Part shown: piece by piece, positions 1 to 7,549 of the stretch
Layout: every line of letters starts with the position of its first letter
Numbering within the stretch: position 1 is the first letter of the stretch
Origin: an uncultured Sphingobium sp.
GTDB taxonomy: Bacteria; Pseudomonadota; Alphaproteobacteria; Sphingomonadales; Sphingomonadaceae
Assembly (NCBI GenBank): GCA_913773715.1
Contig: CAJYHD010000747.1
Coordinates: 1 to 8,646, forward strand
Length of the DNA stretch: 8,646 nt
Reading direction: 5' to 3'
Notes under the pieces: model-generated
Databases searched by the model: none
The model's input: only the letters and a program-made list of their open reading frames with translations
Told to the model about the DNA's origin: nothing
Position numbers and translations under genes: made by a program

Positions 1-726
1 AAGGCGGTGATGGAACGGTTTGGGGGTAGGACGCGGCGAACGGCCTATGCCAGCGTGGCGGCGGCGGGTCAGCCGGGCAAGGCGATCCGGGCGGTCTATG
101 ACGACGCGGCGGACGGCGCACTCACGACGACGGCGGCGTTCGTTCATGCAGGGCGATGGATCGTCAAGATGCGGGTGACGGGACCGACCGAGCGGCGGGC
201 GGAAGTGCTGGCCGGGATCGACGCGATGCTGGCGAAGCTGACGGTGGAGGACCCGGCGGTTCTTCACACGGCTGCGCCTGCCAAGTTCGCCTCCTGCCCA
301 GCCGCTGCTGTCGGGGATGCGACACTTGTAAAGGGACAAGGCGACGGGGCGGTGTCCGACATTCGGATGCCGCGCGATGGCAAGGATGCGCTGTGTATCA
401 GGGGAACGGTCGAGACGGCCGAGGGGCGGTTCGACATGCTGCAACAAAGCGGGCAGCGGGATGGCGCGATCATCGTCCCGACCGATGACAGCGGGACGGT
501 GCTGGCCTTCGCTCCGGCCGAACCGGGCCGGGATTATACGCTCTCGATCCATTCAGTCGGGCAGACCGATTTGTATGGAGTCTATGATCGATTGCCGAGC
601 ACGAAGCAGATCGCTGCGATTCTGGACGGGAAGGACCCGCAGACCGCTCGGGCGACATCGACGGCTGCCTATGCCGCCAATGGCAAGATGACGCTGGTCA
701 GGAAGGGAGACGCCGCAAGTCGTTGA
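1..726 (+). CDS. Hypothetical protein, probably 5'-truncated by the window edge
   Basis: The frame is open from base 1 and stops with TGA at 724-726. A GTG at 7 and an ATG at 10 are possible starts, but there is no signal peptide or clear ribosome site. The first residues (MERFGGRTRRTAYASVAAAG) read like the inside of a domain, so the gene probably begins upstream. I do not recognise the family. The visible 240 or so residues are soluble and alanine/glycine rich. An N-terminal alpha/beta-looking part contains 'FVHAGRWIVKMRVTG' followed by a helix (about residues 45-80). The second half has two well-spaced cysteines ('FASCPAAA' and 'DALCIRG'). The strand-like segment 'YTLSIHSVGQTDLYGVYDRLPS' precedes a short helix and a basic tail. 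The cysteines could suggest an exported protein, but the N-terminus that would show this is missing. Codon use matches the neighbouring genes, so it is probably a real gene of unknown function. Confidence 0.6.
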   Translation, partial: KAVMERFGGRTRRTAYASVAAAGQPGKAIRAVYDDAADGALTTTAAFVHAGRWIVKMRVTGPTERRAEVLAGIDAMLAKLTVEDPAVLHTAAPAKFASCPAAAVGDATLVKGQGDGAVSDIRMPRDGKDALCIRGTVETAEGRFDMLQQSGQRDGAIIVPTDDSGTVLAFAPAEPGRDYTLSIHSVGQTDLYGVYDRLPSTKQIAAILDGKDPQTARATSTAAYAANGKMTLVRKGDAASR

Positions 727-780
727 TTGGACTGCCCGATCTTCGATGGAAAATGACAATGAAATGGACAGAATCTGCGG

Positions 781-802
781 AAAACGCATGAAGCGTCTTT
801 TT
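781..802 (+). terminator. Weak possible terminator after the hypothetical gene
   Basis: A short hairpin, ACGC-ATGAA-GCGT (784-796), is followed by C and five Ts (798-802), with As on the 5' side. It lies 55 bp after the stop of the hypothetical gene. The stem is only 4 bp, so this is a weak candidate. No stronger terminator is seen between this gene and the Lrp-type regulator. Confidence 0.25.
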
Positions 803-882
803 GCGGACTGATCCTATCGTCTTCCTTTCAGCATAGATTCAGGCGAAGTGACTTTCCTGTTGCACGGCGCTAAAGCATCGTC

Positions 883-1374
883 ATGGCCAAAGGCGAAAAC
901 ATAGACGATCTGGACGCGATCGATCGACGCATCATTGCGGCGCTTGTGGAAGATGGGCGGATGACGGTCACTGACCTCGCCGCGCAGGTCGGCCTGTCGA
1001 AGACACCAGCGCAGGTCCGCTTGAGAAAACTGGTCGATAGCGGCGTCATTCGTGGTTTTCGCGCGATCGTGGATCCGGCGAAGCTCGGCATGGATCATGT
1101 CGCTTTCGCCGAAGTGAAATTGTCGGACACGCGCGAGACGGCGTTACGAGAGTTCAACGATGCCGTGCGGCGCATTCCCGAGGTCGAGGAATGTCACATG
1201 ATCGCCAGCAGCTTCGACTATCTGCTGAAGGTCCGTACTGCCGACATTCGCCGCTATCGCACCGTCCTTGGCGAAAAGATTTCTGCCCTGCCCCATGTGG
1301 CGAGCACATCCACCTTCGTCGCCATGGAGACGGTCCTGGATGCGGGCGCGGCACGCGTGAAGGGGAAATCCTAG
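883..1374 (+). CDS. Lrp/AsnC family transcriptional regulator, PutR-like
   Basis: This 163-residue protein has the usual length and two-domain layout of Lrp/AsnC regulators. An N-terminal winged helix-turn-helix (about 10-60, with 'DAIDRRIIAAL' and 'TVTDLAAQVGLSKTPAQVRLRKL') is followed by the RAM/AsnC ligand-binding domain (about 72-152). The C-terminal part ('CHMIASSFDYLLKVRTADI', 'LPHVASTSTFVAMETV') resembles PutR, the Lrp-type activator of proline dehydrogenase genes in alphaproteobacteria; this is recalled from family knowledge, not searched. Such regulators form dimers or octamers that bind DNA and sense amino acids. putA normally lies next to putR, often divergently, but is not in this window, so the target is unknown and I give no symbol. 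The ATG at 883 is the natural start but has no strong Shine-Dalgarno sequence. A 156-bp gap upstream must hold its promoter; I could not pick convincing -35/-10 boxes. The stop codon overlaps that of the convergent acyltransferase. Confidence 0.9.
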   Translation: MAKGENIDDLDAIDRRIIAALVEDGRMTVTDLAAQVGLSKTPAQVRLRKLVDSGVIRGFRAIVDPAKLGMDHVAFAEVKLSDTRETALREFNDAVRRIPEVEECHMIASSFDYLLKVRTADIRRYRTVLGEKISALPHVASTSTFVAMETVLDAGAARVKGKS

Positions 1375-2444
1375 GCGCGCCGCCGTCCCGGGATGACAAG
1401 CGTCCAGGATAATCCTAACCGGCAGAGCAACGTCCAGCATAGGAGGCTGGCCGTTACCGTGGCTCCAGTCAATGTCGGCAGAAGAAGCACCAATTCGACA
1501 GGACGCGGAAAAACGGGCAGCAGGCGGACTGCGGCACATCCCAGCCACGCGACGATCGGAAAGTGCAGGACGTAAATCGGCAGGGTCCGCTGGCCAAGCC
1601 AGGCGAAACGCGATGCGGCGACGGGATAGGCGGCGACCAGTGCCGATGACGCGATTATGCCCAGTGCCGCACCTGCCCCACTGCGGACAAGGTCTGCGCC
1701 GGGGACTGCGAACAGCGGATTGAGCAGCAACATGTAAAGGATGGTGAGGAAGCCGATTGCCCGAAGATTACGCCAGGCCGCAAGCCGCAGGAGCGCGCCG
1801 CCATACCGCGCGCCGAACATGTAGCAGGGAAGGTAGAACGCAACCTGTCGCCAGGTTTCGCCAGAAGCGGCATGATGCTGGCCGAACAGCGCCGCCACTA
1901 TGCATGCGCCTGCCAGCATCATCCAGGCAGGCAATGACCGTGTGACCGCCGTGACGCTGAAGGCGACGACAAGCGCCCACAAATACCAGAGGACCGATTG
2001 ACCAGTCAGCAACATCGCCAGTTCCTTGGTCCCGACGAAATACCAGCCATCGCCCGGCCATAATGGCACGATGCCCAGCATCACCAGCGACCAAGCGAAA
2101 TAGACGGCGGTCAGCGGCAGCGCTCTGCGTGACTTGATCTTTGTGTCACTGCCCTTCCCTAACCCGAAAGCCAGAGCACCCGACAAGGTGAAGAAGAGCG
2201 GTAACCGGATATGCACAAGTAGCGGTTCGACATAGGCCCATCGCAGCATGTCGCCGGAGTGTACCGGTATCGCGATCAGTGCATAGTCGCGGGCGTGGTG
2301 CATGACGATCAGAATGATCGCGAGACCGCGCGCCACATCGATCCATGTAATTCGCGATGCGCTGACAGCCTGCTCCTGTGCAGTGACTATCGGTTCTTTC
2401 TGCGCAAGCGCGATCGCATCGATCGCTATTTGGTCCGCCATCAT
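1371..2444 (-). CDS. Acyltransferase family 3 (OafA/NodX-like) integral membrane protein
   Basis: About 357 residues, mostly hydrophobic, with roughly ten predicted membrane helices, which fits the acyltransferase-3 family (PF01757). Family signatures are visible. A polar N-terminus of about 30 residues leads to 'ITWIDVARGLAIILIVMHHARDY', containing the conserved R-G and the histidine expected in the active site. Also present are 'RLPLFFTLSGALAFGLG' (about 80-97), 'SVLWYLWALVVAF' (about 150-163) and the late motif 'LGQRTLPIYVLHFPI' (about 283-297). These enzymes transfer acyl, usually acetyl, groups to surface or exported polysaccharides, lipids or small glycosides at the inner membrane; the acceptor here cannot be read. 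Three start codons lie in tandem (GTG 2447, ATG 2444, ATG 2441). An AGGGGAG ribosome site ends 6 bases before the ATG at 2444, which I favour; 2441 is also possible. It diverges from a small SGNH hydrolase 130 bp away and converges on the Lrp gene, sharing CTAG. Confidence 0.88.
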   Translation of the reverse strand: MMADQIAIDAIALAQKEPIVTAQEQAVSASRITWIDVARGLAIILIVMHHARDYALIAIPVHSGDMLRWAYVEPLLVHIRLPLFFTLSGALAFGLGKGSDTKIKSRRALPLTAVYFAWSLVMLGIVPLWPGDGWYFVGTKELAMLLTGQSVLWYLWALVVAFSVTAVTRSLPAWMMLAGACIVAALFGQHHAASGETWRQVAFYLPCYMFGARYGGALLRLAAWRNLRAIGFLTILYMLLLNPLFAVPGADLVRSGAGAALGIIASSALVAAYPVAASRFAWLGQRTLPIYVLHFPIVAWLGCAAVRLLPVFPRPVELVLLLPTLTGATVTASLLCWTLLCRLGLSWTLVIPGRRRA

Positions 2445-2495
2445 CACCCACTCCCCTGGGTGATCGGAGGTATTTCATATTTGCGTTACGAACAT

Positions 2496-2510
2496 CTTAA
2501 TTCCATTAAG
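2496..2510. repeat. Perfect 6-bp inverted repeat between the divergent acyltransferase and SGNH genes
   Basis: CTTAAT-TCC-ATTAAG is a perfect 6/3/6 dyad in the most AT-rich part of the 130-bp gap between the two divergent genes. It is the right size and place for a dimeric regulator site or for overlapping divergent -10 regions. It could also arise by chance in AT-rich DNA. No clear sigma-70 promoter pair could be fixed on either strand. Confidence 0.35.
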
Positions 2511-2576
2511 CATAGGGTTTTAGCGACGGTTGAGAATGATCGGTGAGAAGAAGGATGGCGAGCCGGGGATGAAGAT

Positions 2577-3272
2577 GTGCAATCGAGGTTGAGCAAATGG
2601 CTGGTGGCGGCGCTGACGTTCGTCGGCGTAATAGTGGCGGCCAAGTTTGCGGGCTTGCTGTCCTTTGCGCCCAACAAGCTTCCCGATGCGCAAGCCGGGT
2701 CCGAGCGCTGCATGCTGTGGTTCGTGGGTAGCTCGTCCGTCCATCGCTGGAGCACACTGGAGCGCGACATGACCCCTTGGTCCGCGCATAATCGCGGGAT
2801 CGAAGGCGCCACTTTGTCGGAGATCGTTCCGCTGTTTGGCAAGGTCGCGCCGTCAGAGGGCAAGCCGGTCGCCATCATCCTCTATGCCGGAGAGAATGAC
2901 ATTGCGGCTGGTCAGGATTATCGCAGCGTGGTCCGTAATCTGGCGCGCTTCACGATCGTCAAGGATCAACGATATCGCGGCGTGCCCCTTCTCGTGCTGT
3001 CGATGAAACCCAGCCCCGGCCGTGCTGGTAACTTTTCGCAGCAGCAGCTTTACAATCGGGCCGCGGAGCGACTGGTGCCGCAACTGCCCGATGCCCGCTA
3101 TGTCGACATCACCACGCCGTTGCTGAAAGACGGCATGCCGCGCAGTCATTATCAGGCCGACGGCATCCATATGACGCCGAGCGGCTATGCCATATGGGCC
3201 GATGTGGTGCGGGCGAACCTGAAACAGATCTTGCCCAAATCCGCTGTCGATGCCTGCGCAGCTGGCGGATAG
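2577..3272 (+). CDS. Small membrane-anchored SGNH/GDSL-type hydrolase
   Basis: This 231-residue protein begins with one hydrophobic segment (about 7-30, after a short basic start). It looks like a signal anchor with the enzyme in the periplasm; an uncleaved anchor is likelier than a cleaved peptide because no clear cleavage site follows. The SGNH blocks are present in order: 'WFVGSSSVHRW' (G51-S52-S53, S53 being the probable nucleophile), 'NRGIEGATL' (about 72-80, oxyanion glycine), 'YAGENDIAAG' (N107) and 'DGIHMTPSGYAIWA' (D195 and H198). All four catalytic positions are therefore kept, but block I reads GSS instead of GDS. The family removes acyl groups from sugars, lipids or other esters; the substrate is unknown. 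The start is GTG 2577, with a GGGG ribosome-like site 8 bases upstream; the frame is closed by a stop at 2544 and has no better start. It diverges from an acyltransferase, and the two may act on the same acylated glycan. It ends 6 bp before the end of the convergent esterase. Confidence 0.87.
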   Translation: MQSRLSKWLVAALTFVGVIVAAKFAGLLSFAPNKLPDAQAGSERCMLWFVGSSSVHRWSTLERDMTPWSAHNRGIEGATLSEIVPLFGKVAPSEGKPVAIILYAGENDIAAGQDYRSVVRNLARFTIVKDQRYRGVPLLVLSMKPSPGRAGNFSQQQLYNRAAERLVPQLPDARYVDITTPLLKDGMPRSHYQADGIHMTPSGYAIWADVVRANLKQILPKSAVDACAAGG

Positions 3273-3278
3273 ACCCAA

Positions 3279-4508
3279 TCAATCGAAGAGATCGAGCGGA
3301 ATCGCGTCGGCCATGGCACGGTAACCTGCTGGTGAGGGGTGCAGCGCGTCGCCGCCGTCATAGCGCGGATCGAGCCGATCGGGATGCGCCGGATCGCGAG
3401 TAACCTTGTCGAAGTCAACAACCGCGTCAAAATTGCCGGGCTGACGGATCCACGTATTGATGGCTTGGCGGTCGGCTTCGTTGGAGGCGTCAGCATGATA
3501 GTAGCCGTTTCCGACGAACGGCATGATCGTCGCACCGATCACCTTGATACCATGCGCTTTGGCACGGGCGATGATCTGGCGATAGGCGCCGATGATGCGG
3601 GCGACGTGCGTCTTGTGCTGGTCGGCGGTAACGGGTGCTTCGCGAGTCAGCGTGCCGAGGTCGTTGACCCCTTCAAACAGGATGAGGTGCGTGACGCCGG
3701 GCTGCGAAAGGACGTCGCGATCCAGCCGGGCGAGCGCGTTGGGGCCAAGGCCGTCTTCGAGCAGGCGGTTGCCGCCGATCCCCTGGTTGATGACGGCAAT
3801 GTCACGGCGCTGTGGATCGGATTGCAGCCGGTCGATCAGGCGGTCCGTCCAGCGATCATTGCCGTTGGTGGTCGATCCCTTGCCGTCGGTGATGGAGTCG
3901 CCCAGCGCCACGACGACGCGCGACGGCACGCAGGCTTCGACATCCAGACCGGAGAGGTTGAACCAGTGGTCGAAGCTGGCGGCTCCCTCCATCTTCGCAT
4001 CGGTCAGGTGATCGCCAGCGCTGTGCCAGGAGGTGGCGCGTGATCCGGGATGGGATGTCTGTTCCGGCTCGCCGGTGTAGCGGATCGAAATGGCGATAGT
4101 GTCGCGGGCCTTGGCGGGCATGGCGATGGGGTCGGAGAGATAGTCCGCGCCCGCAGGCACCACGACTTCGGCTCGACCATCGAAGCGGACGGGCTTGATC
4201 GAACGTCGATCGACGGCGGGCGACGTGGAGCCAAGCGCGCGGGCGACGCTGACGCCCGCGATACGGAGCGGCGTGGTGCCCGCCTGATTGGAGATGCGGA
4301 GGCGCAGGCGGCGGCCTTTCACCGAGGGGCGGATGATCTGGCGCAGCGTGGCGTCCGTCAGCGTTCCCGGCGTGAGTGCAGCGTCCCCCGTCGGTCGGAA
4401 TTGCGAGGAGCCCCAGGCAGCCACCCAATGCGGATTGCACGTCTCGGCTGCGGCTGGGGACGCGAGGAAGACCGCGATCGAGGCGATCGGCAAGATGGTG
4501 TGGCGCAT
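3279..4508 (-). CDS. Secreted SGNH/GDSL hydrolase, XynE-like carbohydrate acetylesterase candidate
   Basis: The protein has about 409 residues and a typical signal peptide (TILPIASIAVFLASPAAA, cleavage after AAA). An N-terminal beta-rich domain (about 25-190) starts with 'WVAAWGSSQF', as in larger two-domain SGNH esterases. The catalytic SGNH domain follows: 'VVALGDSITDGKGS' (nucleophile serine about 205), 'NQGIGGNRLL' (oxyanion glycine), 'LFEGVNDLG' (asparagine about 282) and 'DALHPSPAGYRAMA' (Asp about 387, His about 390). All catalytic residues are present. Relatives in plant-cell-wall degraders are annotated as XynE-like or rhamnogalacturonan acetylesterases, so removal of acetyl groups from a hemicellulose or pectin in the periplasm or outside the cell is likely; the exact glycan is inferred. 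An ATG at 4514 also opens the frame, but the AAAGGG ribosome site at 4515-4520 touches it and sits 6 bases from the ATG at 4508, so I chose 4508. It lies just after the receptor gene's terminator, so it is either transcribed by read-through or from a promoter I could not see. Confidence 0.9.
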   Translation of the reverse strand: MRHTILPIASIAVFLASPAAAETCNPHWVAAWGSSQFRPTGDAALTPGTLTDATLRQIIRPSVKGRRLRLRISNQAGTTPLRIAGVSVARALGSTSPAVDRRSIKPVRFDGRAEVVVPAGADYLSDPIAMPAKARDTIAISIRYTGEPEQTSHPGSRATSWHSAGDHLTDAKMEGAASFDHWFNLSGLDVEACVPSRVVVALGDSITDGKGSTTNGNDRWTDRLIDRLQSDPQRRDIAVINQGIGGNRLLEDGLGPNALARLDRDVLSQPGVTHLILFEGVNDLGTLTREAPVTADQHKTHVARIIGAYRQIIARAKAHGIKVIGATIMPFVGNGYYHADASNEADRQAINTWIRQPGNFDAVVDFDKVTRDPAHPDRLDPRYDGGDALHPSPAGYRAMADAIPLDLFD

Positions 4509-4528
4509 GCGCATCCCTTTACCCGAAT

Positions 4529-4559
4529 AAAAAAGGGGCCGGTATGGATAACCGGCCCC
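4529..4559 (-). terminator. Strong intrinsic terminator after the TonB-dependent receptor gene
   Basis: Read on the minus strand, GGGGCCGGT-TATCCAT-ACCGGCCCC forms a perfect 9-bp, GC-rich stem with a 7-base loop, followed at once by six Ts. It lies about 30 bp after the receptor stop codon and ends about 20 bp before the esterase start. On the plus strand the hairpin is not followed by a clean T-run, so it acts mainly in the minus direction. Confidence 0.9.
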
Positions 4560-4588
4560 GCAGTCTTTTCCCTTGGGGGAGAAAGCGA

Positions 4589-7501
4589 TCAGAAGTTCGC
4601 GCGGATACCGGCAAGCACCTGCCGACCGGGGTAAAAGATCGAATAAGGCGCGTTGTCGTAGGCGAAGATCGTGCGGATCGGCTCGTTGGTAATGTTGAGC
4701 ACATCGACCGTCAGGCGCAGCGCCTTGTTGAAGAAGGGCAGCTGATAGCCTGCCGACAGATCGAGCTGACCACGCGAATCGTTGCCAAGGAAGGCCGAAT
4801 TGATGCCGTTCTGCGGACCGTTCTGGCCGATCGACTTGTCGTTCCAGACATAGTTCAGGCTGACCGACAGACCTTCATTTTCATAGAAGCCCTGGAGGTT
4901 GTAGGACCATTTCGGAACGCCGGTAGCCGTCAACTTCCGCCCGTTAAAGATCGAGTCGGACGACTGTTTGATATAGGTTCCGTTAGCGGAAAAACCGAAC
5001 CCCTTGACGAGAAAATCAAGTGGCTGGACCCACGTCGCTTCAAGACCCCGCAACCTGAGCGATTGAAGATTGATGGGACGGTTCACGTTGATCGGCAGGT
5101 CATCAATCGCAACGCCCGTGTTTCTGGACCGGTCGGTCAAGGCCCCCTGCTGCGTAGATTGAAGGCTGGAAAAAGGTATGTTGAGCGAGCCAAAGCTCAC
5201 TTGTGCAGGTTGATTGATGGTAAAGCCGTCGACAATCTTCTGAAACGCTGTCAGCCCGATATAGCCGATACCGCCTGTGTAATATTCCCCGCCAATATCG
5301 ATATTATCGGAGGTGAACGGTTTCAGGGCAGGATTACCTGCGGATGCCTCCAGCGCCGAGGGATCGGAGAAGGTGATGCCAGGCAGGATGTTGCCGGCTT
5401 CAGGTCGCGTCATCGTGCGTGATGCGGAAAAGCGCAGCTTGAGATTGTCCGCCGCGCTCCAGGTGACGTTGAGCGCAGGCAGAAAATTCTCGTAAGTCGA
5501 GTTGGCGACGATATCAACGATCGTGATGCCGACCTGGCTCGGGCCGACGACATTCTGCTTGGTGTGGGCGTAACGCATGCCCGCATTCACATCGAGATCG
5601 CGGCCGAACAACGTGGTCCGTCCGTTGACTTCGAAATAGGCGCCGACGACCTTTTCGTCGACGTCGCCGGTCGCGCCGCCGGTGACTGCGCCGCGCGCTT
5701 CGGGCGCATCGTCGCGGAACTGGTTATAGTTGGTGGCGTCGATGATCTTCTGGAAATCGGGCACGACGAAAGCGGTGTAGCCGACGTTGCGGTTCGCCAG
5801 ATGGCCGAAGTTGCTGACCGGGAACGGCATCAGATACTGCGGTACCTGCGCATTGGTGATCGTGCCGGTCAGGCCCGCGCAGTTCGTGCCGCAAACCGTC
5901 AACTGATAAGCCGAGCTATTGTCATAGGCGCGGACCAGGCGCTTGGCGCGGTCATACGCACCGCCGACCTTCACGTTGAAATATTCATCGCCATAGGTGA
6001 GGTCGAGATGCGCACCCTGCGTTTCGGTGCGGCGGCGGACATTCTGGACGTTCTGGCGATACCATTGCCAGCCCGCAGCGGGGCTGTTGAGGTCGATGTT
6101 CGTCGTAATCTGCGGATAATAGCCGTTGGTGTTGTCATAATAGACGTCCACGCCCGACTGCGGCGTCGTCTGGAACGCCCAGGTCGGCTGCTCGCGGAAG
6201 AAGCGGCTCTTCGACATGTTGAGGTTGGCGACGACCTTCAGCTTGTCGGTGGGCTCCCACGTCATGCTGGGGTTGATGTTCCAGAAATGCGTCGTCTGCT
6301 TGTAGCGGCTCGCCTCAAGGAAAAAGGACGAGTTGGCGAAGGTGCCGGTGGTGACGACATTGTTGCTGTCGACGGTCAGGTCGATCGGGATCATGCCGCC
6401 GGTCGATTGAGGGCTGGTGCCGGGACCGGAGTTGCGGACCTGCCAATTCATGTTGACGCGGCTGTAGTCGCGCGTGGACTTGGCCCAGATGCCGTCGATC
6501 GCAAAGTGCAGCGCGTCGCTCGGACGCCATTCGACGGAGGCGAGCGCGGAGATGCGCGAACGATCACCATCGACCAGCGTGTTACGGCCAAGGCGCGGGA
6601 TCAGCGCGGTGCTGAGCTGGCTGCGCGTCAGGCCCGAGGTCGCGACGACATCGACCGGCGTCCCTGCGACGAGGCCATGGCCGGTGTTGCGCGGGACGAT
6701 CGACGCCCAGGTGAAGTTGTTGCCACCCGGATCGCCAACGCCGAGGTTGCCGTCGGTCCAGCCGACCGAATCGAAGCCATCGACGCGGGTTTTGGTCTTG
6801 ACACCCGCGACGCCCAACAGGATGCCGAACGTGTCGGTTGTGTGGCTGGCGACGATCGCGCCACGCGGACTGAGTCGATCATTGCTGTCGGTATATTGGC
6901 CCTGCGCGACGACGGTCACATGCGTGCCGGGCTTGTCGAACGGACGGGCGTTGCGCAGGTTGACGGTGCCAGCGATGCCGCCCTCGATCGTGGAAGCCGT
7001 CGCCGACTTGGCGAGGTCGAGGCGGGTGAAGAGTTCGGACGGGAAGAAGTCGAGGTCGACTTCGCGGTTGCCGCCGCTGCCGCCGGTCGTGCCGCTGTCC
7101 GATGCGACGGCGATCTGCGATCCGTTCAGCAGGACTTTGGAGAAGCTGGGGCCAAGGCCGCGAATCGCGACCTGCGTGCCTTCGCCATTGATGTCACGGT
7201 TGAGGCGGACGCCGGGCATGCGGTTCAGCGTTTCGGCGAGGTTGGTCGCGGGAAGCTTGCCGATATCTTCGGCGAAGATCGAGTCGCCGAATGCGACCGC
7301 GTTCTTCTTGGCGTTGGTCGCGCTTTGCAGCGATCCGCGAATGCCGGTCACGACGATGTCGGCGACTCCCTCATCCTGTGGCGTCGCAGCGCCGGTCTGC
7401 GGCGCGGCATCCTGCGCGGAAGCAAGCGAAGCCAGACCAAGCGAGCCTGCGGCGGACGCCGCGAGCAGCGCGGCACGAAGCATATGAGTGCGTGAAGACA
7501 T
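4589..7501 (-). CDS. TonB-dependent receptor, Caulobacter/Xanthomonas type, probable glycan transporter
   Basis: A 970-residue outer-membrane receptor. It has a signal peptide (about 1-30, ending ASLASAQ|D), a TonB-box-like 'ADIVVTGIRGSL' (about 47-58), and a plug domain (about 60-190) with 'GKLPATNLAETLNRMPGV', 'GEGTQVAIRGLGPSF' and 'TIEGGIAGTVNLR'. A long 22-strand-type barrel ends in 'GRQVLAGIRANF' with the terminal phenylalanine expected for barrel insertion. Size and plug motifs match the TIGR01782-type receptors of Caulobacter, Xanthomonas and sphingomonads, many of which import plant oligosaccharides using TonB-ExbBD energy. C537 and C541 ('VCGTNCAG') appear to be the only cysteines and could bridge an external loop. 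The start at ATG 7501 is preceded by AGGAGAGGGG at 7507-7516; an in-frame TTG at 7564 would add 21 residues without a signal-like sequence and lies at the predicted transcription start. The flanking GH2 and esterase genes suggest a glycan ligand, not iron. Codon and GC content fall in the 3' third (about 4860-5335). Confidence 0.95.
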   Translation of the reverse strand: MSSRTHMLRAALLAASAAGSLGLASLASAQDAAPQTGAATPQDEGVADIVVTGIRGSLQSATNAKKNAVAFGDSIFAEDIGKLPATNLAETLNRMPGVRLNRDINGEGTQVAIRGLGPSFSKVLLNGSQIAVASDSGTTGGSGGNREVDLDFFPSELFTRLDLAKSATASTIEGGIAGTVNLRNARPFDKPGTHVTVVAQGQYTDSNDRLSPRGAIVASHTTDTFGILLGVAGVKTKTRVDGFDSVGWTDGNLGVGDPGGNNFTWASIVPRNTGHGLVAGTPVDVVATSGLTRSQLSTALIPRLGRNTLVDGDRSRISALASVEWRPSDALHFAIDGIWAKSTRDYSRVNMNWQVRNSGPGTSPQSTGGMIPIDLTVDSNNVVTTGTFANSSFFLEASRYKQTTHFWNINPSMTWEPTDKLKVVANLNMSKSRFFREQPTWAFQTTPQSGVDVYYDNTNGYYPQITTNIDLNSPAAGWQWYRQNVQNVRRRTETQGAHLDLTYGDEYFNVKVGGAYDRAKRLVRAYDNSSAYQLTVCGTNCAGLTGTITNAQVPQYLMPFPVSNFGHLANRNVGYTAFVVPDFQKIIDATNYNQFRDDAPEARGAVTGGATGDVDEKVVGAYFEVNGRTTLFGRDLDVNAGMRYAHTKQNVVGPSQVGITIVDIVANSTYENFLPALNVTWSAADNLKLRFSASRTMTRPEAGNILPGITFSDPSALEASAGNPALKPFTSDNIDIGGEYYTGGIGYIGLTAFQKIVDGFTINQPAQVSFGSLNIPFSSLQSTQQGALTDRSRNTGVAIDDLPINVNRPINLQSLRLRGLEATWVQPLDFLVKGFGFSANGTYIKQSSDSIFNGRKLTATGVPKWSYNLQGFYENEGLSVSLNYVWNDKSIGQNGPQNGINSAFLGNDSRGQLDLSAGYQLPFFNKALRLTVDVLNITNEPIRTIFAYDNAPYSIFYPGRQVLAGIRANF

Positions 7502-7549
7502 AGTAACCCCTCTCCTGAGCGCTGCTTCCGACTCTGCGGTAAGCGAAAC

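Noticed and set aside
866..880. GCGCTAAAGCA just before the Lrp start as a further LacI-type operator
   Set aside because: Only one half-site resembles the motif and there is no symmetry.
3339..4043. A 234-codon plus-strand frame opposite the esterase
   Set aside because: Antisense to a gene with all SGNH catalytic blocks. Its valine/aspartate/glycine-rich translation shows no domain.
4535..4559. The GGGGCCGGT hairpin as a mobile-element end or repeat
   Set aside because: It is a single copy, sits between a stop codon and the next gene, and is followed by a T-run on the minus strand, so a terminator explains it fully.
6474..7487. A second long plus-strand frame of 337 codons in the same region
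   Set aside because: Serine/arginine/proline-rich low-complexity translation, antisense to the receptor; a codon-phase shadow.
5564..7495. A 643-codon open frame on the plus strand opposite the TonB-dependent receptor
   Set aside because: It is fully antisense to a receptor with clear motifs. Its composition (Asp, Arg, Ala and Val rich, with no domain) is what GC-rich third positions give on the opposite strand. There is no ribosome site or homologous motif.
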